DNA of 64,000 nt from MW101C3 sp943367595 (GTDB taxonomy: Bacteria; Cyanobacteriota; Cyanobacteriia; PCC-6307; Cyanobiaceae), in NCBI GenBank assembly GCA_943367595.1, contig CALRJS020000001.1, positions 62,001 to 126,000 on the forward strand, given 5' to 3'. Below the pieces are notes generated by a model, which was not told where the DNA came from, made no database searches, and was given only the letters and a program-made list of their open reading frames with translations. The translations under genes were made by a program, and so were the position numbers. This document shows positions 42,434 through 54,222 of this stretch, piece after piece (the first letter of the stretch is position 1; each line of letters opens with the position of its first letter).

Positions 42434-42718
42434 TCACTCCGGCGTGCCCAGGCTGGCGCTCGGGGCGCCGCCGAACAGGCCGAGGCTGGGCGCTTCACCG
42501 TAGAAATCGTCCACTCCCGCTTCACCGCGCAGGCCCTCGTCCTGGTTGATGCAGCGCTGCGGCTCCTTCACGTATTGGCAGACCCTCGCCCAGAGCTTGG
42601 CGCGCGTGCCGGGAGCGCCCTGGCTGAAGAGCACCTGGTCATTGCCACCGACCATCCCCTGGATCTCCACCTGACAAAGTGCGCAGCGCACGCGGGTGCC
42701 GGGGGGGATCGAAGCCAT
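42434..42718 (-). CDS. Conserved cyanobacterial hypothetical protein with CxxC
   Basis: 94 residues from ATG 42718. Residues 10-16 (RVRCALC) give a CxxC, and two further cysteines occur at KLWARVCQYV and PQRCINQDE, so a bound metal or disulfide is possible. The first 60 residues look like a conserved picocyanobacterial family; the last 30 are Gly/Ala-rich. Function not known. It precedes rimP on the same strand by 155 bases, probably as its own transcript. Confidence 0.72.
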   Translation of the reverse strand: MASIPPGTRVRCALCQVEIQGMVGGNDQVLFSQGAPGTRAKLWARVCQYVKEPQRCINQDEGLRGEAGVDDFYGEAPSLGLFGGAPSASLGTPE

Positions 42719-42777
42719 GGCATGGCGGCGGTTGTGGGCAACTTAGGCTGCTGTCAGCGGGCCCGGGCCCCACTGTT

Positions 42778-42875
42778 GCGACGTCGAAAAGGTGCGACGT
42801 CGAAAAGGTCCCCCTGCCGGATGGGCCTTTCGCCGGATGGTCCCTTTGCGGCAGGTCCCTTCGCTGTAGGTCCCG
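42778..42875. repeat. 16-bp perfect duplication followed by ~15-bp degenerate repeats
   Basis: GCGACGTCGAAAAGGT occurs twice back to back (42778-42793, 42794-42809). Four or five looser units of 15-16 bases ending in GGT or GGG follow (for example CCCTTTGCGGCAGGT and CCCTTCGCTGTAGGT) up to the phosphodiesterase start. Confidence 0.85.
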
Positions 42876-43718
42876 TTGCCAGCTGTGCGCCTCCTTCAGC
42901 TCAGTGACCCCCATCTGCTGGCCGATCCGCACGGCTGGCTGCATGGCTGTCAGCCCAACGCGCTGCTGGCCGGCGCACTGGAGCAGGCCCATGGGCCCGG
43001 CGCAGCGCCCTTCGATCTGCTGCTGATCAGCGGCGACCTCTGCCAGGACGAGTCGTGGGGGGGCTATGTGCGGTTGGGGCAGATGCTGAGCGCCCGGGGC
43101 TGGCCCGTGGCGCTGCTGCCCGGCAACCACGACCACCCGGCCCTGTTGCGGGCGGCGTTGGGCCGGCAGGCCGTGATCGCACCGGCTGCCATCGATCTCG
43201 GTGATTGGCGACTGCTGCTGATCGACACCCACCTGGCTGGCCGCGTCGATGGTGGGCTCGGCCCGGATCAGCTGCGCTGGCTGCAAGAGCAATTGCAAGC
43301 GGCCGACCGCCCCCTTCTGGTGGCCCTGCACCATCCGCCGGTGCCCATCGGCCACAGCGTCATGGATGGGATCGCCCTGCGGCACCCCGCGGCCCTGCTC
43401 AAACTGTTGGCGGCCTGCCCCTGGCTCAGGGCGGTCACCTTCGGGCACATTCATCAGCACTGGCAGGGGGGGCTGCCCGGCCGGCCCGACGTGCAACTGC
43501 TCGGCTGTCCCTCCACTCACCGTCAGTTCGAGGCGGTGCAGGCCTGCCCGCTGGGCCGTTCCGGTGATCCCGGTGGGCGCGTCTGGGAGCTGGCCCCGGA
43601 CGGCCGCTGGCAGCAGCAACTGCGGCGGTGGCCTGCTGCTGCCGCAACCGCCGCTGCTATCGCCACCGCCACTGCCGCACCCGGCTCGGCGCCAGCGGGT
43701 GAAGCGTCACCCCCCTAG
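42876..43718 (+). CDS. Calcineurin-like phosphodiesterase (CpdA/class III type)
   Basis: About 280 residues. Metallophosphoesterase motifs in order: LLQLSDPHLL, LLISGDLCQDES, LLPGNHDHP, VALHHPP and VTFGHIHQHW, all consistent with a two-metal site. The class is like CpdA, which cleaves cAMP, but other phosphodiesters are possible. The start is TTG 42876 or GTG 42885; both lie against a repeat array, so the 5' boundary may have moved. The C-terminus ends in an Ala/Thr-rich tail of about 30 residues. Confidence 0.88.
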   Translation: MPAVRLLQLSDPHLLADPHGWLHGCQPNALLAGALEQAHGPGAAPFDLLLISGDLCQDESWGGYVRLGQMLSARGWPVALLPGNHDHPALLRAALGRQAVIAPAAIDLGDWRLLLIDTHLAGRVDGGLGPDQLRWLQEQLQAADRPLLVALHHPPVPIGHSVMDGIALRHPAALLKLLAACPWLRAVTFGHIHQHWQGGLPGRPDVQLLGCPSTHRQFEAVQACPLGRSGDPGGRVWELAPDGRWQQQLRRWPAAAATAAAIATATAAPGSAPAGEASPP

Positions 43719-43723
43719 CGTCA

Positions 43724-45067
43724 GTGCCCTCACGTCTCGGGCCCGTGCCCTCCGACTCCAGCGTGCTCCGTACTCTGTGGCTGCGCCTGCTGGCCTTGCC
43801 GCTGGCCTTGCTGCTGATCCTGGCGGGCCCGGGATCCGCCCTGGCCGTCGCCCCCACGTCGCCCGCGGCGCCAACGGCCACATCGCCGCCCCTTGCAGCG
43901 GCCAACGTCCCAGTCCAGGCCCCGTCCAACACGGCCGCAGCCAGCACAACCGAAGCCAACACAAGTGCAGCCAACACGGCTGCAGCCAGCAAAGCCGGAG
44001 CCGAAACGGCCGCGCTTCCCAGCGCCCCGCCCCCAGCGGCCGCCATGGTTCCACCCCACAGCTTCGTGTCGCAGGCCGCCCGGCGGGTGGGGGAATCGGT
44101 GGTGCGGATCGACACCGAGCGCAGTGTGGCGCGCCAGGCCTTCGACCCCGCCTTGCTCGATCCGTTGTTGCGTGATCTCTTCGGTGACCCCTCCAGCAGC
44201 ACCCGGGAGCGGGGTCAAGGCTCCGGCGTGGTGATCGATGCCTCCGGGCTGGTGCTCACCAACGCCCACGTGGTCGATCGAGCCGATCTGGTGGAGGTCA
44301 CCCTCGCTGACGGCCGCCAGCTGGATGGCCAGGTGGTGGGCGCCGATCCGGTCACCGACCTGGCGGTGGTGCGCATCGACGCCTCGCCCGATCTGGTGGC
44401 GGCTCCCCTTGGTGATTCCGAGGCCCTGGAAGTGGGCGACTGGGCGATCGCCCTGGGCAGCCCCTACGGCCTGGAGCGCACGGTCACACTCGGCATCGTC
44501 AGCAGCCTGCACCGCAACATCACCAGCCTCGGCTTCGCCGACAAGCGCCTTGATCTGATCCAGACCGACGCCGCCATCAATCCCGGCAATTCCGGCGGCC
44601 CACTGATCAATGCCAGCGGAGAGGTGATCGGCATCAACACCCTGGTGCGCTCCGGGCCCGGCGCGGGCCTGGGCTTCGCCATCCCGATCAACCTGGCCCG
44701 GCGGGTGTCCGACCAACTGCGCACCGGAGGCCAGGTGGTGCATCCCTACCTGGGCCTGCAGCTGGTGCCGCTCACGGCCCGCCGCGCCCGTGACAACAAC
44801 CGCGATCCCGATGCGATCCTGCAGCTGCCGGAGCGCGATGGCGCGCTGGTGCAGCGCGTCCTGCCCGACAGCCCGGCCGAAACCGCCGGCCTGCGTCGCG
44901 GCGATCTGGTGGTGGCGGCGGCCGATCGGCCGGTGCGGGATCCAGCCAGCCTGCTGGAGCAGGTGGAGGCTTCCAAGGTCGGTGAAAGCCTGCCGCTGAA
45001 AGTGGTGCGCGGTGCCCGCGAACTGCAGCTCTCGATCCGCCCCGGCGCCCTGCCCCACCCCGCCTGA
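43724..45067 (+). CDS. Deg/HtrA-family serine protease with PDZ domain
   Basis: 447 residues from GTG 43724. A signal peptide (LRTLWLRLLALPLALLLILAGPGSALA) is followed by an Ala/Thr/Asn linker built from 15-bp repeats. The protease domain has His in TNAHVVD, Asp in DLAVVRID and Ser in GNSGGPL. One PDZ domain follows (about 345-440, with DLVVAAADRPVRDP). It matches cyanobacterial HhoA/HhoB/HtrA, periplasmic or thylakoid-lumen quality-control proteases. Which of the three it is cannot be told here. Confidence 0.93.
   Translation: MPSRLGPVPSDSSVLRTLWLRLLALPLALLLILAGPGSALAVAPTSPAAPTATSPPLAAANVPVQAPSNTAAASTTEANTSAANTAAASKAGAETAALPSAPPPAAAMVPPHSFVSQAARRVGESVVRIDTERSVARQAFDPALLDPLLRDLFGDPSSSTRERGQGSGVVIDASGLVLTNAHVVDRADLVEVTLADGRQLDGQVVGADPVTDLAVVRIDASPDLVAAPLGDSEALEVGDWAIALGSPYGLERTVTLGIVSSLHRNITSLGFADKRLDLIQTDAAINPGNSGGPLINASGEVIGINTLVRSGPGAGLGFAIPINLARRVSDQLRTGGQVVHPYLGLQLVPLTARRARDNNRDPDAILQLPERDGALVQRVLPDSPAETAGLRRGDLVVAAADRPVRDPASLLEQVEASKVGESLPLKVVRGARELQLSIRPGALPHPA
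43927..44016 (+). repeat. 15-bp tandem repeat x6 in the Deg protease linker
   Basis: Units CAACACGGCCGCAGC, CAGCACAACCGAAGC, CAACACAAGTGCAGC, CAACACGGCTGCAGC and two diverged copies run from 43927. They encode the linker repeats (SNTAA, ASTTE, ANTSA, ANTAA, ASKAG) between the signal peptide and the protease domain. Confidence 0.93.
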
Positions 45068-45114
45068 GCCAGGGCCGCGCCTTTGCTACGGTCACGGCCT
45101 TTGGCGCGCCTTCG

Positions 45115-45828
45115 ATGTCAGATCTGCAGGACCGCATGAAGCAGGCGGTGGCTGCTGCGGCCGTTGACCAGATCCGGGATGGCATGGTGCTGGGCCTGGG
45201 CTCAGGCTCCACGGCCGCCTTGATGATCAAGGAGCTGGGCGCCAAGCTCAGCCGGGGCGAGCTCACCGACATCGTGGGCGTGACCACGTCGTTTCAAGGC
45301 GAAGTGCTGGCTGCTGAGCTCGGTATTCCGCTGCAGAGCCTCAACGCGGTAGAGCGGATCGATCTGGCGATCGACGGTGCCGACGAAGTCGACCCCAACT
45401 TCCAGCTGATCAAGGGCGGCGGTGCCTGCCACGTGCAGGAAAAGCTGGTGGCGCGCCGTGCCCAGCGCTTCGTGGTGGTGGTGGATTCCACCAAGCTCGT
45501 GGAACGGCTCAATCTGGGCTTTCTCCTGCCGGTGGAGGTGCTGCCCGCCGCGTGGCGTCAGGTGAAGTCGGAGCTGGAGGTGATCGGCGCGGAGGTGGAG
45601 CTGCGCATGGCCGTGCGCAAGGCCGGCCCGGTGGTGACCGACCAGGGCAACCTCGTGCTCGATCTGAAGTTCCCCGGCGGGATTGGCGATCCGGTTTCGC
45701 TGGAGCAGGAGATCAACAACATCCCCGGTGTGCTGGAAAACGGCCTGTTCGTCAACCTCGCCGACCAGGTGCTGGTGGGTCAGATCACCGATGGCGTGCC
45801 CGAGGTGAAGGACCTGCAGAAGCGCTGA
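45115..45828 (+). CDS. rpiA: Ribose-5-phosphate isomerase A
   Basis: 237 residues. GLGSGSTAALMIKEL, DLAIDGADEVDPNFQLIKGGGACHVQEKLVA and LDLKFPGGIGDP are the RpiA signature; Asp and Lys of DGADEVD and KGGG plus Glu of QEK form the active site. It interconverts ribose 5-phosphate and ribulose 5-phosphate in the Calvin cycle and the oxidative pentose phosphate pathway. ATG 45115 is clear. It lies 47 bases after the Deg protease gene and converges on hisD. Confidence 0.97.
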   Translation: MSDLQDRMKQAVAAAAVDQIRDGMVLGLGSGSTAALMIKELGAKLSRGELTDIVGVTTSFQGEVLAAELGIPLQSLNAVERIDLAIDGADEVDPNFQLIKGGGACHVQEKLVARRAQRFVVVVDSTKLVERLNLGFLLPVEVLPAAWRQVKSELEVIGAEVELRMAVRKAGPVVTDQGNLVLDLKFPGGIGDPVSLEQEINNIPGVLENGLFVNLADQVLVGQITDGVPEVKDLQKR

Positions 45829-45848
45829 CCGGCGTCAGCGCTTGCGGC

Positions 45849-45864
45849 GGCGTCACGTGACGCC
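45849..45864. repeat. Perfect 16-bp palindrome between rpiA and hisD
   Basis: GGCGTCACGTGACGCC is a perfect palindrome lying 20 bases after rpiA and 40 bases from the hisD end. Imperfect copies of GGCGGCGT-AC flank it. It has no T-run, so it is not a classical terminator on either strand. Confidence 0.85.
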
Positions 45865-45904
45865 AGTGGTTGTGGCGGCGTGACAAGAGCGGTTGCGGCG
45901 GATC

Positions 45905-47215
45905 TCAGTTCAGCCGCAATCGCACCGATTCCGCATGGCTGTGCAGGCCTTCGCTGTCCGCCAGGGCGATCACGGCGGGGCCGGTGGCCTCCAGGGCCTG
46001 GCGGTTGAACTGGATCAGGCTGGTGTGGCGGAGAAAGGTTTCCACGCTGAGGGCTCCGGCGAAGCGGGCCGTGCCTGACGTGGGCAGGGTGTGGTTGGGG
46101 CCTGCCAGGTAGTCGCCCACTGCCTCAGGGCTCCAGGGGCCGAGGAAGATCGCTCCGGCATGACGGATGTGGTCGGCCAGTGGCGCTGGCCGCTCCACCA
46201 GCAGTTCAAGGTGTTCCGGGGCGAAGCGATCGCTGAGCCGGGCCGCCTCTTCCAGCGACGCGCAGATGCCGATCAGCCCCCAGTCGCGCAGGGCAGTGGC
46301 CGCCAGCTCCGCCCGGGGGTGATTGCGCAGCTGGGCTTCCAACTCGTGCTGCACGGTCTTGGCCACGGCGGCACTGGTGGTGAGCAGGATCGCTGCCGCC
46401 ATCGGATCGTGCTCGGCCTGCGCCAGCAGATCGGCCGCCACGTGGGTGGGATTGGCGCTCTGGTCGGCGATCACCAGCACCTCGCTCGGGCCGGCGAGGG
46501 AATCGATCGCCACCCGGCCGTATACCGCTTTCTTGGCCAGCGTCACATAAAGGTTGCCCGGGCCGGTGATCACATCCACGCGCGGGATCGAGTACGTGCC
46601 GTAAGCGAGAGCCCCGATCGCCTGGGCCCCTCCGACGCGGTAGATCTCGCGGATGCCGGCCAGGTGGGCCGCCGCCAGCACGATCGGGTTGGGCCAGCCG
46701 TCCGGACCCGGTGGGGTCACCATCACCAGGCGCTGAACGCCCGCCACCGTGGCGGGCACCGCGTTCATCAGCACGGTGCTCGGGTAGGAGGCCCGGCCGC
46801 CGGGCACATACAGCCCGGCACGATCCACCGGGCTCCAGCGCCGGCCCAGACGCTCGCCATGCACGCCGCTGACGCTGATGTCGCGGGGCAGCTGGCGCTG
46901 GTGGAAATCGAGGATGCGGCGGTGGGCCAGCTCCAGGGCGCTGCGCAGGTCTGGGGGGCAGGTGCGCCAGGCTTCGGCGAGCGTTTCCGCAGGAATGCGC
47001 AGGGGGTCGGGCCGTACCCCATCGAAGCGTTCCGTGAGATCCAGCAGCGCTTCATCCCCTTCCAGCCGCACCCGCTCGAGGATCGCGTCCACTTGGCGTG
47101 CGGCCTCGCTCATCTCGGCGCTGCCGGTGCGCTGGGCGATCGTCTCCAACCGGCTGCCGATCGCCTCCGGTTCCTGGAGCACCTGCATCGCCAGAGCTGC
47201 TGGTGCGTTGGTCAC
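45905..47215 (-). CDS. hisD: Histidinol dehydrogenase
   Basis: 436 residues, start GTG 47215. It catalyses the last two steps of histidine synthesis, histidinol to histidine, with Zn2+ and NAD. Motifs: GPGNLYVTLAKKAVYGRVAIDS, GPSEVLVIAD, DLLAQAEHDP (zinc Gln/His) and AGPNHTLPTSGTAR (catalytic His). The length is normal. It is divergent from rpsT, with 104 bases between the two starts that must carry both promoters. Confidence 0.97.
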   Translation of the reverse strand: MTNAPAALAMQVLQEPEAIGSRLETIAQRTGSAEMSEAARQVDAILERVRLEGDEALLDLTERFDGVRPDPLRIPAETLAEAWRTCPPDLRSALELAHRRILDFHQRQLPRDISVSGVHGERLGRRWSPVDRAGLYVPGGRASYPSTVLMNAVPATVAGVQRLVMVTPPGPDGWPNPIVLAAAHLAGIREIYRVGGAQAIGALAYGTYSIPRVDVITGPGNLYVTLAKKAVYGRVAIDSLAGPSEVLVIADQSANPTHVAADLLAQAEHDPMAAAILLTTSAAVAKTVQHELEAQLRNHPRAELAATALRDWGLIGICASLEEAARLSDRFAPEHLELLVERPAPLADHIRHAGAIFLGPWSPEAVGDYLAGPNHTLPTSGTARFAGALSVETFLRHTSLIQFNRQALEATGPAVIALADSEGLHSHAESVRLRLN

Positions 47216-47319
47216 CGGGTGCCTCGTGCGTGTCGGTTCAAGCTAGATCCCCGCCCCTGGGCAGGTCGGCAGGGTTGAAGGTAGGATCAGCGACTGCCGA
47301 TTCAGCGCCGAACCCGCCT

Positions 47320-47628
47320 GTGGCCAATAACAAATCCTCGAAGAAGCGCATCCTGGTTGCCGAGCGCAACTGGCTGAAGAACCGCTCCTACAAGTCGGCC
47401 GTGCGCACGCTCATGAAGCGCTGCCTCACCGCCGTTTCCGCCTATGAGCAGAAGCCCGGTGACGAGGCGAAGGAAGCCGTGCAGAGCACCATGAATGCGG
47501 CCTTCAGCAAAATCGACAAAGCCGTCAAGCGCGGCGTCCTGCACCGCAACACCGGCGCCAACCAGAAGTCCCGGCTCAGCCATGCCGTGAAACAGGCGAT
47601 CGAACCCGCAACCGCCGCCAAGGCCTGA
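47320..47628 (+). CDS. rpsT: Ribosomal protein bS20
   Basis: 102 residues from GTG 47320 (MANNKSSKKRILVAERNWLKNRSYKSAVRT...). It is a basic three-helix protein that binds 16S rRNA and helps 30S assembly. The longer frame upstream is not conserved. It ends in a short Ala-rich tail. Confidence 0.95.
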   Translation: MANNKSSKKRILVAERNWLKNRSYKSAVRTLMKRCLTAVSAYEQKPGDEAKEAVQSTMNAAFSKIDKAVKRGVLHRNTGANQKSRLSHAVKQAIEPATAAKA

Positions 47629-47856
47629 TCGCCAGCCGCGGTCTGTCTCCTTTCCCGGTTCGCTGGTGCAGCTCACTGTTTGAGCTTGCAGGCAATCCAG
47701 CCTCGGCAGCTCTCCTGCCGGTGCTCCCCTTCCGCCGGGCCGGTGCCACCCCCTTCTCAGCATTGCCCTCCCTTGCAGGGTTCCGTGCCGTTCACGGCGC
47801 ATCCGCGTCCCCGCCTCCCTGTCCCGTCTACGCCGCTGCCCTTCCACGCCGCCGTC

Positions 47857-48675
47857 ATGACAGGCCAGTCCACGCCAGCACTGATCGACAGCCACTGCCA
47901 TCTGGTGTTTCGCAACTTCGAGCACGATCTCGAAGAGGTGATTAAGCGCTGGCGCGAGGCCGGGGTGGTCTCCCTGCTGCACGCGTGCGTCGAACCTGCC
48001 GAGATCCCGGCGATTCGCGCCCTTGCCGATCGCATCCCTGAGCTGCGCTACTCCGTGGGGGTCCATCCGCTCGACACCGAGCATTGGCAGGACGACACTC
48101 CTGCGGTGCTGCGTGCGGCCGCTCAAGCCGATGCTCGGGTTGTGGCAATCGGGGAGCTGGGCCTTGACAGCTTCCGCGCCACCAACCTTCAGGCGCAGCT
48201 TGACATCCTGCGTCCGCAGCTGGATCTGGCCGTGGAGCTTGATCTTCCGGTGATCATCCACTGCCGCGATGCGGCCGAACCCATGCTGGCGGAGCTGCGA
48301 GCCCGGCAGCGCCAAGGACTCTGCCCCCGCGGGGTGATGCACTGCTGGGGCGGCACGCCCGAAGAAATGGAGGGATTTCTGGAGCTGGGGCTGTTGATCA
48401 GCTTCAGCGGCACCGTCACCTTCCCCAAAGCCGAAGCCACCCATGCCTGTGCCCGCCAGGTGCCGGCCGACCGCTATCTGGTGGAAACCGATTGCCCGTT
48501 CCTGGCCCCGGTCCCCCGTCGGGGCAAGCGCAATGAACCCTCCTTTGTGGCCTCCGTCGCCGAGCGGATGGCTGCGTTGCGCGGGGAAACCCTCACAGAA
48601 GTGGCGGCTTGCAGCACCGCCAATGCGGTAGGCCTTTTTCGACTTCCTGTGACAACCATTCCCCAATGTGTATGA
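47857..48675 (+). CDS. tatD: TatD-family metal-dependent DNase
   Basis: 272 residues from ATG 47857. TIM-barrel hydrolase motifs: IDSHCHL (metal HxH), VGVHPLDT, AIGELGLDSF, VIIHCRDAAE, GVMHCWGG and LVETDCPFLAPVPRRGKRNEPSFV. TatD proteins are Mg2+-dependent 3'-5' nucleases for DNA repair or RNA quality control. Longer upstream frames are not conserved. The rpoB promoter overlaps its stop codon, an order (rpsT-tatD-rpoB) common in picocyanobacteria. Confidence 0.93.
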   Translation: MTGQSTPALIDSHCHLVFRNFEHDLEEVIKRWREAGVVSLLHACVEPAEIPAIRALADRIPELRYSVGVHPLDTEHWQDDTPAVLRAAAQADARVVAIGELGLDSFRATNLQAQLDILRPQLDLAVELDLPVIIHCRDAAEPMLAELRARQRQGLCPRGVMHCWGGTPEEMEGFLELGLLISFSGTVTFPKAEATHACARQVPADRYLVETDCPFLAPVPRRGKRNEPSFVASVAERMAALRGETLTEVAACSTANAVGLFRLPVTTIPQCV

Positions 48676-48676
48676 T
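48649..48676 (+). promoter_or_regulatory. Putative promoter of the rpoB-rpoC1-rpoC2 operon
   Basis: GTGACA (48649-48654) and TATGAT (48671-48676), separated by 16 bases, resemble a sigma-70 -35/-10 pair. They overlap the last codons of tatD. Transcription would begin near 48683, leaving a leader of about 220 nt before rpoB. Confidence 0.5.
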
Positions 48677-48751
48677 GTTTTATTGGTCTGGCAGCGCGAG
48701 CGCTCCATTGTCGACGTCAGCAGTCTTGAACAGAGCTCCATAGGCCGGATC

Positions 48752-48785
48752 CAGGCGGGCCGCCCCTTCCGGCCCCACCCGCCTG
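48752..48785 (+). other. Hairpin in the rpoB leader
   Basis: CAGGCGGG (48752-48759) pairs perfectly with CCCGCCTG (48778-48785) around an 18-nt loop that has its own GGCCG/CGGCC pairing. There is no U-run, so it is a leader structure rather than a terminator. Whether it regulates anything is unknown. Confidence 0.45.
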
Positions 48786-48905
48786 ACCCACCCGTTTCCA
48801 GCGCGCAGGTGGCTCCTTCCCCCTTTCCTTGAGCCCCAAGGCCTTTCAAGCCGCTGACGCCCCCGTTCCAGGTCACTCTTCCCCCTCCGTACTGCAGGTC
48901 CCCGC

Positions 48906-52202
<3,297 letters not shown>

Positions 52203-52256
52203 AGATCCACGCCTGATCCGTTCCGTACTCCTTGACGTCCGCGCGACACCCCGGCC

Positions 52257-54161
52257 ATGACCAACAGCAACCTCCGCACCGAAAACCACTTCGACTACGT
52301 CAAGATCACGCTCGCTTCCCCCGAGCGGATCATGCAGTGGGGGCAACGCACCCTGCCGAACGGTCAGGTGGTCGGTGAAGTCACCAAGCCTGAGACGATC
52401 AACTACCGCACGCTCAAGCCCGAGATGGACGGGCTGTTCTGCGAGAAGATCTTCGGCCCTTCCAAGGATTGGGAATGCCACTGCGGTAAGTACAAGCGGG
52501 TGCGCCACCGCGGCATCGTCTGTGAGCGCTGCGGGGTGGAGGTCACCGAGAGCCGGGTGCGTCGTCACCGCATGGGGTTCATCAAGCTGGCGGCACCGGT
52601 GTCGCACGTGTGGTACCTGAAGGGAATCCCCAGCTACGTGGCGATTCTGCTGGACATGCCCCTGCGGGATGTGGAGCAGATCGTTTATTTCAACTGCTAT
52701 GTGGTGCTCGAAAAGGGCGACCACAAGGACCTCACCTACAAGCAGCTGCTCACCGAAGATGAGTGGCTGGAGATTGAGGATCAGATCTACGCCGAGGATT
52801 CGGAGATCGAGAACGAGCCCATCGTGGGCATTGGGGCGGAAGCTCTCAAGCAGCTGCTCGTCGATCTCAACCTCACCGAGATCGCTGAACAGCTCCGCGA
52901 AGACATCGCCGGCAGCAAGGGTCAGAAGCGGGCCAAGCTGATTAAGCGCCTGCGGGTGATCGACAACTTCATCGCGACCAACGCCCGGCCGGAGTGGATG
53001 GTGCTCGATGCCATCCCCGTGATTCCGCCGGATCTGCGCCCGATGGTGCAGCTCGACGGCGGCCGTTTCGCCACCTCCGACCTCAACGATCTCTACCGCC
53101 GGGTCATCAACCGCAACAACCGCCTAGCTCGGCTGCAGGAGATCCTGGCTCCCGAGATCATCGTCCGCAACGAAAAGCGGATGCTTCAGGAAGCTGTCGA
53201 TGCCCTGATCGATAACGGCCGCAGGGGCCGCACCGTGGTGGGTGCCAACAACAGGCCGCTGAAGTCTCTCAGCGACATCATTGAGGGCAAACAGGGGCGC
53301 TTCCGCCAGAACCTGCTGGGCAAACGGGTCGACTATTCCGGCCGTTCCGTGATCGTGGTGGGTCCCAAGCTGAAGATGCACCAGTGCGGTCTGCCCAAGG
53401 AGATGGCGATTGAGCTCTTCCAGCCGTTCGTGATCCACCGGCTGATCCGTCAGAACATCGTCAACAACATCAAGGCGGCTAAGAAGCTGATTCAGCGCGC
53501 CGACGACGAAGTGATGCAGGTGCTCCAGGAGGTGATTGAAGGTCACCCGATCCTGCTGAACCGGGCCCCCACGCTGCACCGCCTCGGCATTCAGGCGTTC
53601 GAGCCCAAGCTGGTTGATGGTCGTGCCATCCAGCTCCACCCGCTGGTGTGCCCTGCGTTCAACGCCGACTTCGACGGTGACCAGATGGCCGTGCACGTGC
53701 CACTGGCGATCGAAGCTCAGACGGAAGCTCGCATGTTGATGCTGGCCAGCAACAACATCCTCTCGCCGGCCACCGGCGAGCCGATCATCACCCCCTCCCA
53801 GGACATGGTGCTGGGCATCTACTACCTCACGGCTCTCGATCGCAATGAGGCGAAGCCCGCCTTCGGTGACAGGAGCCGCACCTTCGCTGGCCTGGCCGAT
53901 GTGCTCAATGCCTTCGATGAGAAGCACCTCGCCCTGCACAACTGGGTTTGGGTTCGCTTCTCCGGCGAGATCGACGACGAGGACGAAAGTGACGTTCCCC
54001 TCAAGCAGGAAACGCTCAGCGATGGCACCCGCATCGAGCAATGGAAATACCGCCGCGACCGCTTTGATGAAGACGGTGCTCTCATCAGCCGCTACCTGCT
54101 CACCACTGTCGGCCGCGTCGTGATGAACGTCACCATCATCGACGCGGTGGCCGCCGTCTGA
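52257..54161 (+). CDS. rpoC1: RNA polymerase gamma subunit (RpoC1)
   Basis: 634 residues, the N-terminal half of beta' as a separate subunit, a cyanobacterial and plastid trait. The zinc-binding CHCGKYKRVRHRGIVCERCG lies at about 75-90. The catalytic Mg2+ motif NADFDGDQMAVH is at about 470-480 with all three Asp. It starts at ATG 52257, 54 bases after rpoB. Confidence 0.98.
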   Translation: MTNSNLRTENHFDYVKITLASPERIMQWGQRTLPNGQVVGEVTKPETINYRTLKPEMDGLFCEKIFGPSKDWECHCGKYKRVRHRGIVCERCGVEVTESRVRRHRMGFIKLAAPVSHVWYLKGIPSYVAILLDMPLRDVEQIVYFNCYVVLEKGDHKDLTYKQLLTEDEWLEIEDQIYAEDSEIENEPIVGIGAEALKQLLVDLNLTEIAEQLREDIAGSKGQKRAKLIKRLRVIDNFIATNARPEWMVLDAIPVIPPDLRPMVQLDGGRFATSDLNDLYRRVINRNNRLARLQEILAPEIIVRNEKRMLQEAVDALIDNGRRGRTVVGANNRPLKSLSDIIEGKQGRFRQNLLGKRVDYSGRSVIVVGPKLKMHQCGLPKEMAIELFQPFVIHRLIRQNIVNNIKAAKKLIQRADDEVMQVLQEVIEGHPILLNRAPTLHRLGIQAFEPKLVDGRAIQLHPLVCPAFNADFDGDQMAVHVPLAIEAQTEARMLMLASNNILSPATGEPIITPSQDMVLGIYYLTALDRNEAKPAFGDRSRTFAGLADVLNAFDEKHLALHNWVWVRFSGEIDDEDESDVPLKQETLSDGTRIEQWKYRRDRFDEDGALISRYLLTTVGRVVMNVTIIDAVAAV

Positions 54162-54222
54162 AGGCTCAGTTCCGCCCGAGTTGTTTCTGCCCTCCTCCAC
54201 CCGCCTTCCTCCGCGCCCCCCC

